In this document: positions 28,675 through 36,697 of the stretch, one piece after another
How positions within the stretch are numbered: position 1 is the stretch's first letter
Layout: every line of letters begins with the position of its first letter
Source: Bog-473 sp963770645
GTDB taxonomy: Bacteria > Actinomycetota > Acidimicrobiia > Acidimicrobiales > RAAP-2
Direction: 5' to 3'
DNA: 64,000 bases
Assembly (NCBI GenBank): GCA_963770645.1
Contig: CAVYQL010000004.1
Span: 1,523,075-1,587,074 of the forward strand
The notes under the pieces: model-generated
The model's input: the letters and a program-made list of their open reading frames with translations, nothing else
What the model was told of the DNA's origin: nothing
Databases searched by the model: none
Position numbers and translations under genes: made by a program

Positions 28675-30339
28675 TCACTGCGATGGTGCCACCTCGCGCC
28701 GCGGGGCCCGCACCGCCACCCGACGGGTTGGCCACGAAGGCGGCCGGCCCTCGGCGATCCAGGCCGCGGCAAGGGTGGCGGCGAACACGGCGTCGGAGCC
28801 GTTGACCGGCCACCCCTCCTCGTCGTGCAGGCGCACCTCGACCTGCGGCATGTCGCGCGCGGCCAAGATGCCGAAGGAGCGGATGGTCAGGTCGACGGGT
28901 TGGCCGGTGTCGTCCAGGGCGATGCCCTCGCTCCAGACCAGACCGAGTGCCTGGTGCACGGCGCCCAGCGCGTACGAGCGCAACGTGATCGGGCACAACA
29001 CCTCGCCCGCCCACACATCGACCTCCACCACGCCGCGCTCCCCCGTCGCCTGGGCGAAGCCCACGGCGGCGCGCCCGGCGCCAGGCACCGCGACCTCGGC
29101 CCGACCCTGCCCCGCCGGCCCGGCCGGCGCAGCACAGACCTGTTGGGCCGCCAGGACCTCGGCCCAACCGGCCGCGCGCAGGTCGGTGGCCACCGGCGGC
29201 CCGTCCACCTCGACCAGCTCGACGTCGACGCCTGGACACACCGCGGAGAGCCGCGCCACCACCGGGCCGAGGTCCGCCGACCCAGGCGTGTGGCCGAGGC
29301 GCACCACACCCGTGCCGTCGCGGCGCAGGGCAATCGAGAGCGGGGGACGCTTGGGCCCGCGCCGAACGACGTCCTCGCGAGACCAGAGCACCCTGACCGA
29401 CTCGCCCGACTCGTCCGCCAGGGATCGCGCTCGTGCAGGCACCGGGCTGCGGCGCTTGCCGCCGAACGCGCCCCCGTTGGCCAGCGGCGATGCCGGCTCT
29501 GCCCCGGGCCGGCACCAACTGGCATCGGGCTCGACATAGGCGGGCTCCACCCAGGTCGTTTGCAGCGTCAGCGACCACTCGCCCGCCGGCACTTCGACCG
29601 GGTGCGACAGCGGCACCGTGCTGTTGCGACCCTGGACCCGTCCGGTCGCCGCACGCGCCGCTCGCAGGCCCGCGGTGAGCGGCGCGGCCACGCCCAGCTG
29701 GACCAAGGCGTCCACGGGTGCATCGTCGTCGGCAAAGCCTCCGCCGCCGAGCACGACGCCGGGACCCGAGGACTGGAATGCGGGCCCCTCGACCTGGGAC
29801 CGCCACGCCGCCAGCACGGGGTTGCGGCCCGAGATGTCCGCTCGCTCGGTCGTGGTCGTGTTCGTGATCGTGGCCACGGTGGTGTCGAAAGCATCAGATG
29901 CCGCCTCGACGATCGACTGCCATCCCGTGCAGCGACAGAGGTGGGCGCGGAGCGCAGCCTCGACGTCGCGCCGAGCCGGGGGACGCCCTCCCTCCTCCGC
30001 CAGAGCAGCGAGACGCATCACGATGCCCGGGGTACAAAAGCCACATTGGCTCGCACCGCGCGCCACGAAGGCCCTCGCCCAGACGTCACGCGCACTGCGG
30101 CTCAGCCCCTCGAGCGTCGTGACCTGACGACCCGCGACGCGACGCACCGGCGTGACACACGAGACGCGGGGAGCACCATCGACCCACACGGTGCAGCACC
30201 CGCACTGGCCCTGGGGGCTGCAGCCGTCCTTCACGGAGCGGCACCCAAGCTCCTCGCGGAGCGCATCGAGAAGCGAGATCCCGTCCGCGACCGAGACCGC
30301 ATCGCCGTTGAGGATGAAGTCGATGTCGCCGGCGGTCAT
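28675..30339 (-). CDS. 2Fe-2S subunit fused to a truncated molybdenum-hydroxylase large subunit
   Basis: A 554-residue chimera. Residues 1-150 are a complete small subunit of xanthine dehydrogenase/CO dehydrogenase type: a plant-type cluster site in VKDGCSPQGQCGCCTVW and a second site with CGFCTPG and CRCTGW. Residues about 170-540 match parts of the molybdenum subunit (GGAFGGKRRS, RVLWSREDVVRRG, LRSYALGAVHQALG), but this part is half the normal ~750 residues and many cofactor-contact segments are missing. There is no FAD subunit gene next to it. Electron transfer is plausible; hydroxylase activity is doubtful. Confidence 0.78.
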   Translation of the reverse strand: MTAGDIDFILNGDAVSVADGISLLDALREELGCRSVKDGCSPQGQCGCCTVWVDGAPRVSCVTPVRRVAGRQVTTLEGLSRSARDVWARAFVARGASQCGFCTPGIVMRLAALAEEGGRPPARRDVEAALRAHLCRCTGWQSIVEAASDAFDTTVATITNTTTTERADISGRNPVLAAWRSQVEGPAFQSSGPGVVLGGGGFADDDAPVDALVQLGVAAPLTAGLRAARAATGRVQGRNSTVPLSHPVEVPAGEWSLTLQTTWVEPAYVEPDASWCRPGAEPASPLANGGAFGGKRRSPVPARARSLADESGESVRVLWSREDVVRRGPKRPPLSIALRRDGTGVVRLGHTPGSADLGPVVARLSAVCPGVDVELVEVDGPPVATDLRAAGWAEVLAAQQVCAAPAGPAGQGRAEVAVPGAGRAAVGFAQATGERGVVEVDVWAGEVLCPITLRSYALGAVHQALGLVWSEGIALDDTGQPVDLTIRSFGILAARDMPQVEVRLHDEEGWPVNGSDAVFAATLAAAWIAEGRPPSWPTRRVAVRAPRREVAPSQ

Positions 30340-30453
30340 CGCTGCTCCGGTCGCGGCGCGCTGGCCGGGTGGTGCAACGAAACAGGGAACGCCGAGAGGG
30401 TGCGCCCGAGGCGGCGCGTCCTCAGCGGGCGCGACGCCGCGATGCGCCGGGGC

Positions 30454-30822
30454 TCAGCTGAACGAGGAACCGCAGCCGCAGGTGCGAGTGGCGTTGGGAT
30501 TGACGATGTGGAAGCCCGCACCCTGCAGGCCGTCGCTGTAGTCGAGCGTCGATCCCGTCAGCAGTTCCGCACTGGCCGGGTCCACGACGACCTTGACCGT
30601 GCCGAACTCGCGCACGACGTCGTCGGACATCACCTCGGAGTCGAAGAACATCTCGTAGCTGTAGCCGGAGCAGCCGCCCGGCTTGACCGCCACGCGTAGC
30701 GCCAGCTCGGTCCCCCCGTCCTCTTCGGCCAGCAGCTGGGCGACCTTGATGGTCGCAGTGTCGCTGAGGCTGACCGGGGCCGGCTTCTTCCCGATGTTGA
30801 CCGTGGTGGCGATGGTGGTCAC
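30454..30822 (-). CDS. ErpA/IscA-type iron-sulfur carrier
   Basis: A-type Fe-S assembly protein, 122 residues from a GTG with a GAGGAGGA ribosome site. The three ligand cysteines are in VKPGGCSGYSY and the C-terminal TRTCGCGSSFS. It delivers clusters to apo-proteins in the cytoplasm. It lies between a 2Fe-2S protein gene and the divergent Mrp Fe-S scaffold ATPase gene. Confidence 0.93.
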   Translation of the reverse strand: MTTIATTVNIGKKPAPVSLSDTATIKVAQLLAEEDGGTELALRVAVKPGGCSGYSYEMFFDSEVMSDDVVREFGTVKVVVDPASAELLTGSTLDYSDGLQGAGFHIVNPNATRTCGCGSSFS

Positions 30823-30959
30823 TTGATCCTCCTCGTTACGCCGTCCCTGGCGACCGGCCTGCCCGCCGAGCGCGTGCTTGCCGGCTGGTGCCATGTTACT
30901 GGCAGCGATGTGATGGCATCACCAGGGGCCGGTCCGGTAGGAAAACGCCGCCACGCAGG

Positions 30960-30965
30960 TAGAAT
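30960..30965 (+). promoter_or_regulatory. Candidate -10 box of a leaderless mrp transcript
   Basis: TAGAAT ends 9 nt before the ATG at 30975, leaving no room for a ribosome-binding site. The 152-nt gap it lies in also serves the divergent ErpA gene. Confidence 0.45.
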
Positions 30966-30974
30966 TCCCTCACT

Positions 30975-32264
30975 ATGGCCCCTGACTCGGCCCACCCTCC
31001 CGACTCGCCCATGCCCCCCGGGCCGCCTGACACGGTCGCTGAGGCGGCGCTCGACCCGGCGCAGGGCCGCGAGGCCCACGACGAGCCCCGCACTCCCGAA
31101 GAACCCGGCACTCCCGAAGAAGAGGTGCGCGAACGGCTCCGGGCAGTGATCGACCCCGAGCTCGGTGACACCATCGTCGACCTCGGCATGGTGCGGGACA
31201 TCACCGTGGACGGCGACGAGGTCACGGTCGAGGTGGCGCTGACCATCGCGGCCTGCCCGCTGCGTAGTCAGATCGAGCGGGACGTCAAGAGCCACGTGCA
31301 GTCACTCGACTGGGTGCGCTCCGTGCGGGTTGTCGTCGGCTCCATGGATGCCGAGGAGCGGGCGGCGGTCATGGCGCGGGCTCGCTGGAAGGCGAGGGAG
31401 GATGCGCCCGAGACGGCCGTCGCTCCCACCACCCGGGTGCTCGCGATCGCGTCGGGCAAGGGAGGCGTCGGCAAGTCCTCTGTCACGGTCAATCTGGCCG
31501 TCGCCCTGGCCGCCCGAGGATTGGTCGTGGGGATCCTCGACGCCGATATCTGGGGCTTCTCCGTGCCACGGCTGCTCGGGATGGACGGGGACGTCGAAGC
31601 CCGCCAGGGCAAGATGATCCCGCTCGAGCGCCGGGTCGGCGAGGGGACGCTGCGCGTCCTCTCCATGGGATTCCTCGCCGAGGACGAAGAGCAGGCCATC
31701 ATGTGGCGCGGCCTCGTTCTGAACCGTGCTGTGCAGCAGTTCCTCCAAGACGCCCACTGGGGCGACCTCGACTACCTCCTGATCGACCTACCGCCGGGCA
31801 CCGGTGACATCCAGATGGGCCTGGCCCGACTGCTCCCGCGCACCGAGCTGCTCGTCGTCACCACGCCGCCGGTGGCGGCCCAGAAGGTGGCGGCCCGGGC
31901 GGCCGACATGGCCCGGCGCGGCTATCTGCGCGTGGCCGGTGTCATCGAGAACATGAGCGACTTCACCTGCGAGCACGGCACCACGTACGCGCTGTTCGGC
32001 TCGGGCGGGGGCGAGCGCCTGGCGACCGGGCTGGGGGTGCCGCTGATCGGATCGATCCCGCTGCACCCCGACATGGCTGCCGGCGGCGACGCCGGCGTGC
32101 CCGTCGCGCTGGCGGGCGACGGCGACCTGGCGCCCGTGTTCGCGGAGCTGGCGCGGGTCGTTGCCGAGGACGTCGCACCCATCGTCGAGACCGAGGGCTG
32201 CACGGCCCGCCTCCTCGAGCGGGTCGAGGCTGCCGTCGCGGAGGGCGAGTCCGGCTCGCAGTAA
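30975..32264 (+). CDS. mrp: Mrp/ApbC-family iron-sulfur scaffold ATPase
   Basis: 429 residues: a proline-rich N-terminus (1-45), a MIP18/DUF59 domain (about 47-125, with IDPELGDTIVDLGMV and TIAACPLR), then a deviant-Walker ATPase (SGKGGVGKSS, LIDLPPGTGD). The usual CPHC pair that binds the bridging cluster is replaced by a single cysteine in DFTCEHGTTY, as happens in some actinobacterial Mrp proteins, so cluster binding may differ. Divergent from ErpA, supporting a role in Fe-S delivery. Confidence 0.9.
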   Translation: MAPDSAHPPDSPMPPGPPDTVAEAALDPAQGREAHDEPRTPEEPGTPEEEVRERLRAVIDPELGDTIVDLGMVRDITVDGDEVTVEVALTIAACPLRSQIERDVKSHVQSLDWVRSVRVVVGSMDAEERAAVMARARWKAREDAPETAVAPTTRVLAIASGKGGVGKSSVTVNLAVALAARGLVVGILDADIWGFSVPRLLGMDGDVEARQGKMIPLERRVGEGTLRVLSMGFLAEDEEQAIMWRGLVLNRAVQQFLQDAHWGDLDYLLIDLPPGTGDIQMGLARLLPRTELLVVTTPPVAAQKVAARAADMARRGYLRVAGVIENMSDFTCEHGTTYALFGSGGGERLATGLGVPLIGSIPLHPDMAAGGDAGVPVALAGDGDLAPVFAELARVVAEDVAPIVETEGCTARLLERVEAAVAEGESGSQ

Positions 32265-32319
32265 CGCGGGCTCGAGTGAGAACTCGACGGAGAACTCGAC
32301 GAAAAAGAGGACGGCTCAC

Positions 32320-33261
32320 CTAGCCGCCTGGAGCTCGCGTCACCCACGTGGTCTCGATGGTGTCCTCGCCCAGCGCCACGTCGCCCGGCACGGCTCTGCC
32401 TTCTTGGCCCAGGGCCCGCAGATGGGCCCACAATGAGAACCGCGCGACCGGGAGCTGGCGCTCGGTGACGTCGCCATAGACGTCGGGCAGCAACTCGTCG
32501 ACGGTCGCCGTCCGGCGCGCCGACACTGCGGCCGCCACCAGCTCGTGTCGTCCGAGCCGGTGCGCGATGAGCGCGTCCACCTCCGCACCGACGTGATCCA
32601 TCAGCCGCCCGTGGCCCGGCGCCAGCGTCCGAATGGGCGGCTCGGCGTCGCGCACGCGGGCCAAGCTGTCGAGGTACTGGTGCACGTCGCCGTCGGGCGG
32701 CCGGATCACGACCGTCGAGCCGTGCATGACGTGATCGCCCGTGCACAGCAGCGCGTGCTCCTCGATGAGCCAGCACAGATGATCCGACGCGTGGCCGGGC
32801 GTGTGCAGTGCCCGCAGCGTCAACCGGTCGTCAGGACCCGCACCTCCTCCAGGGCGCGACCGCGGTCCGGGGCACGACACCGACCAGCCCTCGCCGACGC
32901 GCTCGTCGGGCGCGAAATCCTCCGCGGGCCCGTAACCGACGACGCGTGCCCCTGTCGCGGCGGCGAGCGCCGCCGCACCTGGCGCGTGATCGACGTGCGT
33001 GTGCGTGACGACGATGGTACGGATGGAGCCGAGTGGCGCGGCCGCCGCAACGAGGGCCGCCGTGTGCGACTCGTCGGCGGGACCGGGGTCGACAACCACC
33101 ACCTCGTCCCGTCCGACGAGGTAGGTGTTCGTGCCCGGCCCCGTCATGAGCCCGGGATTGGGAGCGGTCAGCCGCAGCACGCCCGGAGCCACCTCGTCGA
33201 CCCGCCCAGGCCCAGGGGCCGGGCCGATGCCGAAGTCGGGGACCGCAGGGATGATTGCCAC
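32320..33261 (-). CDS. Metallo-beta-lactamase-fold hydrolase (LACTB2-like)
   Basis: A 313-residue protein with the zinc motif THTHVDHAPGAAAL, a GTNTYLVG start of the fold, HTPGHASDHLCW for the third histidine and CTGDHVM for the bridging Asp. A C-terminal winged-helix-like region (VDELLPDVYGD, ARFSLWAHLRAL) is typical of the LACTB2/RNase-like subgroup. Its neighbours (RidA, Nudix, WhiB, ArsA pair) match the gene block around mycobacterial Rv3677c. The substrate is not known. Confidence 0.85.
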   Translation of the reverse strand: MAIIPAVPDFGIGPAPGPGRVDEVAPGVLRLTAPNPGLMTGPGTNTYLVGRDEVVVVDPGPADESHTAALVAAAAPLGSIRTIVVTHTHVDHAPGAAALAAATGARVVGYGPAEDFAPDERVGEGWSVSCPGPRSRPGGGAGPDDRLTLRALHTPGHASDHLCWLIEEHALLCTGDHVMHGSTVVIRPPDGDVHQYLDSLARVRDAEPPIRTLAPGHGRLMDHVGAEVDALIAHRLGRHELVAAAVSARRTATVDELLPDVYGDVTERQLPVARFSLWAHLRALGQEGRAVPGDVALGEDTIETTWVTRAPGG

Positions 33262-33275
33262 GAGATCCAGCCCGA

Positions 33276-34310
33276 TCAGCCCTCGGCGGGCCGTGGTCCT
33301 GGCGCGGCCTCGGGACCCTCCTCGTTCGCCCGCATGGAGACCGCGCGCACGGCCTCGTTGAAGTCACCCAGCGCGCCACCGTCGTCGGGATCGGGCACGG
33401 GTGCGCGCTCGTACGCCGGGTCGCCCGGCAGCACGATGCGCATGCCGTTGCCGTCGGGCACGACGCGGGGCTCGATGGCGGGAACGGCGCTCGAGGCGCG
33501 CTCGGCCGCGTCGAGCAACGCCGCGCTGGTGGCGAAGCGGCCAATGGCCTGAAGGTTGCGGATGGTCGGGAAGATGATCTCGATCTCGCCGGCGCGGTGG
33601 CGAGCGAGCGCGTCGTCAGGCGAGATCCAGACTTCGGCGATGGTCTCCCCGGCATCGTGCGCGGCGATCTGGCCGGGCGGCGCGGCTGCGACGAAGAAGC
33701 GCGTGTCGTAGCGGCGCGGCGCGCCACGCGGGGTCACCCAGTGTGCGAAGTAATGGATGTCCCCCACTGTGAGCAGGAGCTGCTCGGCGCGGCACAAGTC
33801 GAGGAACCGGCGGGTCCCCGCGTTCACCGCCACGCGTTCGGCCGCGAAACGGGCCTCCTCGGCGGGGTCGCCGGCCAGGAGCGCCGGACCTCCAACACGA
33901 CGAGCCAGCAGGAGGCCGGCCTCCTCGAACGTCTCGCGCACGACCGCCACCCAGTAGGCGAGCCCTCCCGAGGGGAAACCGAGCAGCGCGCTGGCCTCGG
34001 CGTCGGTCCTCCCCGTGCAGCACGCCTCGGCCTCCGCGCCCCCGTCGAGGGGATCGACCGCACCACCAGGGAATACGTAGGCGCCGCCGACGAAGTCCGA
34101 GCGCAGGTTGCGCCGCACCATGAGCACCTCGAGCGCCGTCCCGCCCGACGGAGCGGGCGCGTCGCGCACCAGCATGACCGTCGCCGCCGGACGGATCTCG
34201 ACGGATCCGGGCCCAGAGGGGGGAGCGGTTGGCGGTGACGGTGGCGCCGGTGGAGGCGGTGGAGGCGGTGGAGGCGGCGAAGGCGGAGCCGGCGGAGGCA
34301 CGCCGCCCAC
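33276..34310 (-). CDS. Nudix hydrolase (NUDT19-like) with poly-proline N-terminus
   Basis: A 344-residue protein. A 35-residue N-terminus is almost all proline; a Nudix domain follows, with GGAYVFPGGAVDP and, after an insert, the box core VRETFEEAGLLLA. The insert between the glycine and the REXXEE core is seen in NUDT19/RNR-type enzymes that act on CoA derivatives. The poly-proline stretch comes from a 9-bp DNA repeat, so its length may vary between strains. It starts 14 nt before the MBL gene and is probably co-transcribed with it. Confidence 0.8.
   Translation of the reverse strand: MGGVPPPAPPSPPPPPPPPPPAPPSPPTAPPSGPGSVEIRPAATVMLVRDAPAPSGGTALEVLMVRRNLRSDFVGGAYVFPGGAVDPLDGGAEAEACCTGRTDAEASALLGFPSGGLAYWVAVVRETFEEAGLLLARRVGGPALLAGDPAEEARFAAERVAVNAGTRRFLDLCRAEQLLLTVGDIHYFAHWVTPRGAPRRYDTRFFVAAAPPGQIAAHDAGETIAEVWISPDDALARHRAGEIEIIFPTIRNLQAIGRFATSAALLDAAERASSAVPAIEPRVVPDGNGMRIVLPGDPAYERAPVPDPDDGGALGDFNEAVRAVSMRANEEGPEAAPGPRPAEG
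34249..34275 (+). repeat. 9-bp tandem repeat GGTGGAGGC x3 encoding poly-proline
   Basis: Three perfect copies in a longer GGN-rich tract (34233-34287). On the minus strand they encode prolines at the N-terminus of the Nudix protein. Confidence 0.8.
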
Positions 34311-34332
34311 GGTACCGGCAGCATGGGGCGGC

Positions 34333-34349
34333 GCCCCCGAAACGGGGGC
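34333..34349. other. GC-rich hairpin between divergent genes
   Basis: GCCCCCG-AAA-CGGGGGC is a perfect 7-bp stem with a 3-nt loop between the Nudix and DUF929 starts. Role unknown; it could be an operator. Confidence 0.45.
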
Positions 34350-34375
34350 ACCCCTTGGGTAACCTGACCCAACTC

Positions 34376-35272
34376 ATGAGCTTGTCCGCGCCCGAGCCCG
34401 CGCCTGCGCCACGGCAGATCCCGCGCCGCTACCTCGCACTCGGGCTGATCGTTGTCGCCATCATCTTGTTGGGGGCGCTCGTCATCGTGCGAGACAACTT
34501 CGCACCGAGCAGCACCTCGACGGTGGAGTCGTTCAACCCCGCATCGTCGTCGCTCATCTCGTCGCTCGCGTCGGTGCCGGCATCGGTGTACGACACGGTC
34601 GGCGTCGACTCTCCGGCCAACCCCGTGACCGCGCCACGCCCGGCGGGGAGCGCGACGTCGCCGCTGTGGGAGGCCTCCGACGACGACGGGCCAACCAAAC
34701 CGGTCGTCTTCTTCTACGGCGCTGAGTTCGCGCCCTATGCCGCCGTCGAGCGCTGGCCCCTCATCGTGGCCCTCTCGCGCTTTGGGACCTTCACCCAACT
34801 CGGCCTCATGCAGTCGAGCCCGACCAGCGCGTTCGCCGACCTGTCGACCTTCACCTTCTGGCAGTCCTCGTACACGAGCAAGTACCTCATCCTCGAGTCG
34901 GTAGAGCGCTACAGCTCCTTGGACCCAACGGGCGGGCGCTATCTCGGCCTGCAGAAGCCCGACGCACGCCAAGCCGCCGCAATCGCCAGCGCCGGCGACG
35001 ACGCCAACACCTTCGCGTTCGTCGACGTGGCCAACCGCTGGACGCTCTCGGGCGCCAGCTTCTCGCCGACGGTGCTGACCGGCATGACCCAGGACCAGAT
35101 CGCCGGAACGCTGACCACTCCCGCCGCACCGCTCACCCGGGCCGTGGTCGCCTCGGCCAACGAGATCACGGCCACCATCTGTGCGGTCGACGGCGACCGC
35201 CCCGGCGCGGTGTGCGAGGGCAAGAGTGTCCTGGCGGCGGACGCGGCGTTGCGGATCCCGCCGCCCGCCTGA
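34376..35272 (+). CDS. DUF929-family membrane-anchored thioredoxin-like protein without CxxC
   Basis: 298 residues. A proline-rich cytoplasmic N-terminus is followed by one membrane helix (YLALGLIVVAIILLGALVIV) and an extracytoplasmic domain. The segment VVFFYGAEFAPYAAVERWPL and LSRFGTFTQLGLMQSS match DUF929, a thioredoxin-like family. Most members known to me have Cys-x-x-Cys where this one has APYA, so a thiol-redox role is unlikely. Two other cysteines lie near the C-terminus (TICAVDGDRPGAVCEG). The ATG at 34376 starts the protein just before the anchor. Confidence 0.75.
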   Translation: MSLSAPEPAPAPRQIPRRYLALGLIVVAIILLGALVIVRDNFAPSSTSTVESFNPASSSLISSLASVPASVYDTVGVDSPANPVTAPRPAGSATSPLWEASDDDGPTKPVVFFYGAEFAPYAAVERWPLIVALSRFGTFTQLGLMQSSPTSAFADLSTFTFWQSSYTSKYLILESVERYSSLDPTGGRYLGLQKPDARQAAAIASAGDDANTFAFVDVANRWTLSGASFSPTVLTGMTQDQIAGTLTTPAAPLTRAVVASANEITATICAVDGDRPGAVCEGKSVLAADAALRIPPPA

Positions 35273-35322
35273 GCAACTCGCTCAGCTTCAGCCGGGCGAA
35301 CTGTGTCCCCGGCGCACCTCGG

Positions 35323-35583
35323 TCAGCTCGCGCGTCGGTCGAGCAACAGCTTGCGTTCGACCTCGTTCATGCCACCCCAGATGCCGTGCGGCTCGCGGAT
35401 CCGCATGGCGTAGTCGAGGCACTCACCTCGCACGCGGCACTGCTCGCAGATCGACTTCGCCCGCACTTCGCGGCCGGCTTTCTCTTCCTTACGCTCGGCA
35501 TGGGACGGCGGAAAGAAAACCGCAGCCTGCGGTCCTCGACATGCCGCCCTCAACTGCCACATCTCTGATCCCTGGCGCATCAA
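35323..35583 (-). CDS. WhiB-family iron-sulfur regulator
   Basis: An 86-residue WhiB protein with four cluster cysteines (RAACRGP, ICEQCRVRGEC), the GIWGGM turn and a basic C-terminus. Wbl proteins bind a redox/NO-sensitive 4Fe-4S cluster and work with the principal sigma factor. Divergent from two ArsA-like ATPase genes, exactly as mycobacterial whiB4 faces Rv3679-Rv3680, so a WhiB4-like role is likely. Translation may start at the second Met (35562). Confidence 0.92.
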   Translation of the reverse strand: MMRQGSEMWQLRAACRGPQAAVFFPPSHAERKEEKAGREVRAKSICEQCRVRGECLDYAMRIREPHGIWGGMNEVERKLLLDRRAS

Positions 35584-35725
35584 ATCAAACCCCCCGATAG
35601 GGCATTGCGGAACACCCCCCCGGTCAAGCTATCCCCGGGGGTGGTCGACGTTCAAGGGTTCTGACCTGGCTTTTTGGCGCGCCACCGGTCTGCCCGACGA
35701 GGACGGGAACTACGCTCGGCCCCGC

Positions 35726-36697
35726 ATGGACGTGGAGACCTTCTGCGCACAGAGCCACGTCCTCGTCGTTGCCGGCAAGGGTGGCGTGGGCAAGACGACG
35801 ATGAGCGCGGCCCTGGCAACCATGGCGGCCGAGGTGGGCAAATCGGTCCTCATCGTGGAGCTCGAGGGCAAGTCGGGCATCACCGCCGCCTTCGGACGGG
35901 CCGAGGACCTGGGCTACGAGGAGGTCCTGCTGGCGGCCGGCGGCAGGGCCCGGGGGGAGATCCGGGCCCGACGGCTCACCCCCGACGACGCGCTCATCGA
36001 GTATCTCGAGGACCACGGGTTGCGCCGGGTCTCCAAGCGCCTGGCCCGCTCGGGTGTCATCGACGTCGTCTCCACCGCCATCCCCGGCATCCGCGACGTG
36101 CTCGTGCTGGGCAAGGTCAAACAGCTGGAGCGGGGAGGCGTCGCCGACCTGATCGTGGTCGACGCACCCGCCACCGGGCATGCGATCACGTTCCTGACCT
36201 CGGCGAGCGGCCTCGTCAGCGCGGCGCGAGGCGGCCCGTTGCGGGCCCAGGCCCAAGACGTCGTCGACCTGCTGAGCGACCCCACCCGCTGCCGGGTGAT
36301 GCTGGTGACGCTGCCCGAGGAGTTGCCGGTCTCGGAGACGATCGAGTCGGCCTACACCTTGGAGGACAAGGCGGGCGTGCAGCTCGGCCCGGTGATCGTC
36401 AACGCCTGCGACCCCGAGCCGATGGGGCTGGACCGGCCCGCGGCCGAGGTGGCGGCCGCCGCCGGCGCCACGGTCGACCCTGCACATCTGGCCGCACTCG
36501 AAGCGGCGCGGCGCTTCCGCCTGGCCCGCCACGCGGTGTCCGCCGAGCAGCTCGAGCGGCTCCGGCGCGAACTGCCCCTCCCCCACCTGCTCGTCCCCGC
36601 CCTCGACGCCGAGTCGATCGGGCCGGACGAGACGCGGACACTGGCCGGCGCCCTTGCGGGCTCGGTGCGCTCGCTGGTGACCGAGGGTGCGCCATGA
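35726..36697 (+). CDS. ArsA/GET3-type ATPase, first of a pair (BagA-like)
   Basis: A 323-residue P-loop ATPase with VVAGKGGVGKTTMSAALA at the N-terminus and a Walker B/switch region in VVDAPATGHAITFL. It resembles Rv3679, half of the mycobacterial Bag complex linked to stress tolerance. The ATGA overlap with the next gene implies a two-subunit ATPase. A TACGCT box ends 9 nt before the ATG, which would fit a leaderless transcript. Confidence 0.88.
   Translation: MDVETFCAQSHVLVVAGKGGVGKTTMSAALATMAAEVGKSVLIVELEGKSGITAAFGRAEDLGYEEVLLAAGGRARGEIRARRLTPDDALIEYLEDHGLRRVSKRLARSGVIDVVSTAIPGIRDVLVLGKVKQLERGGVADLIVVDAPATGHAITFLTSASGLVSAARGGPLRAQAQDVVDLLSDPTRCRVMLVTLPEELPVSETIESAYTLEDKAGVQLGPVIVNACDPEPMGLDRPAAEVAAAAGATVDPAHLAALEAARRFRLARHAVSAEQLERLRRELPLPHLLVPALDAESIGPDETRTLAGALAGSVRSLVTEGAP

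Noticed and set aside
32279..32303. Small direct repeat GAGAACTCGACG x2 after mrp
   Set aside because: Two copies only, in a 55-nt gap between convergent genes; no sign of function.
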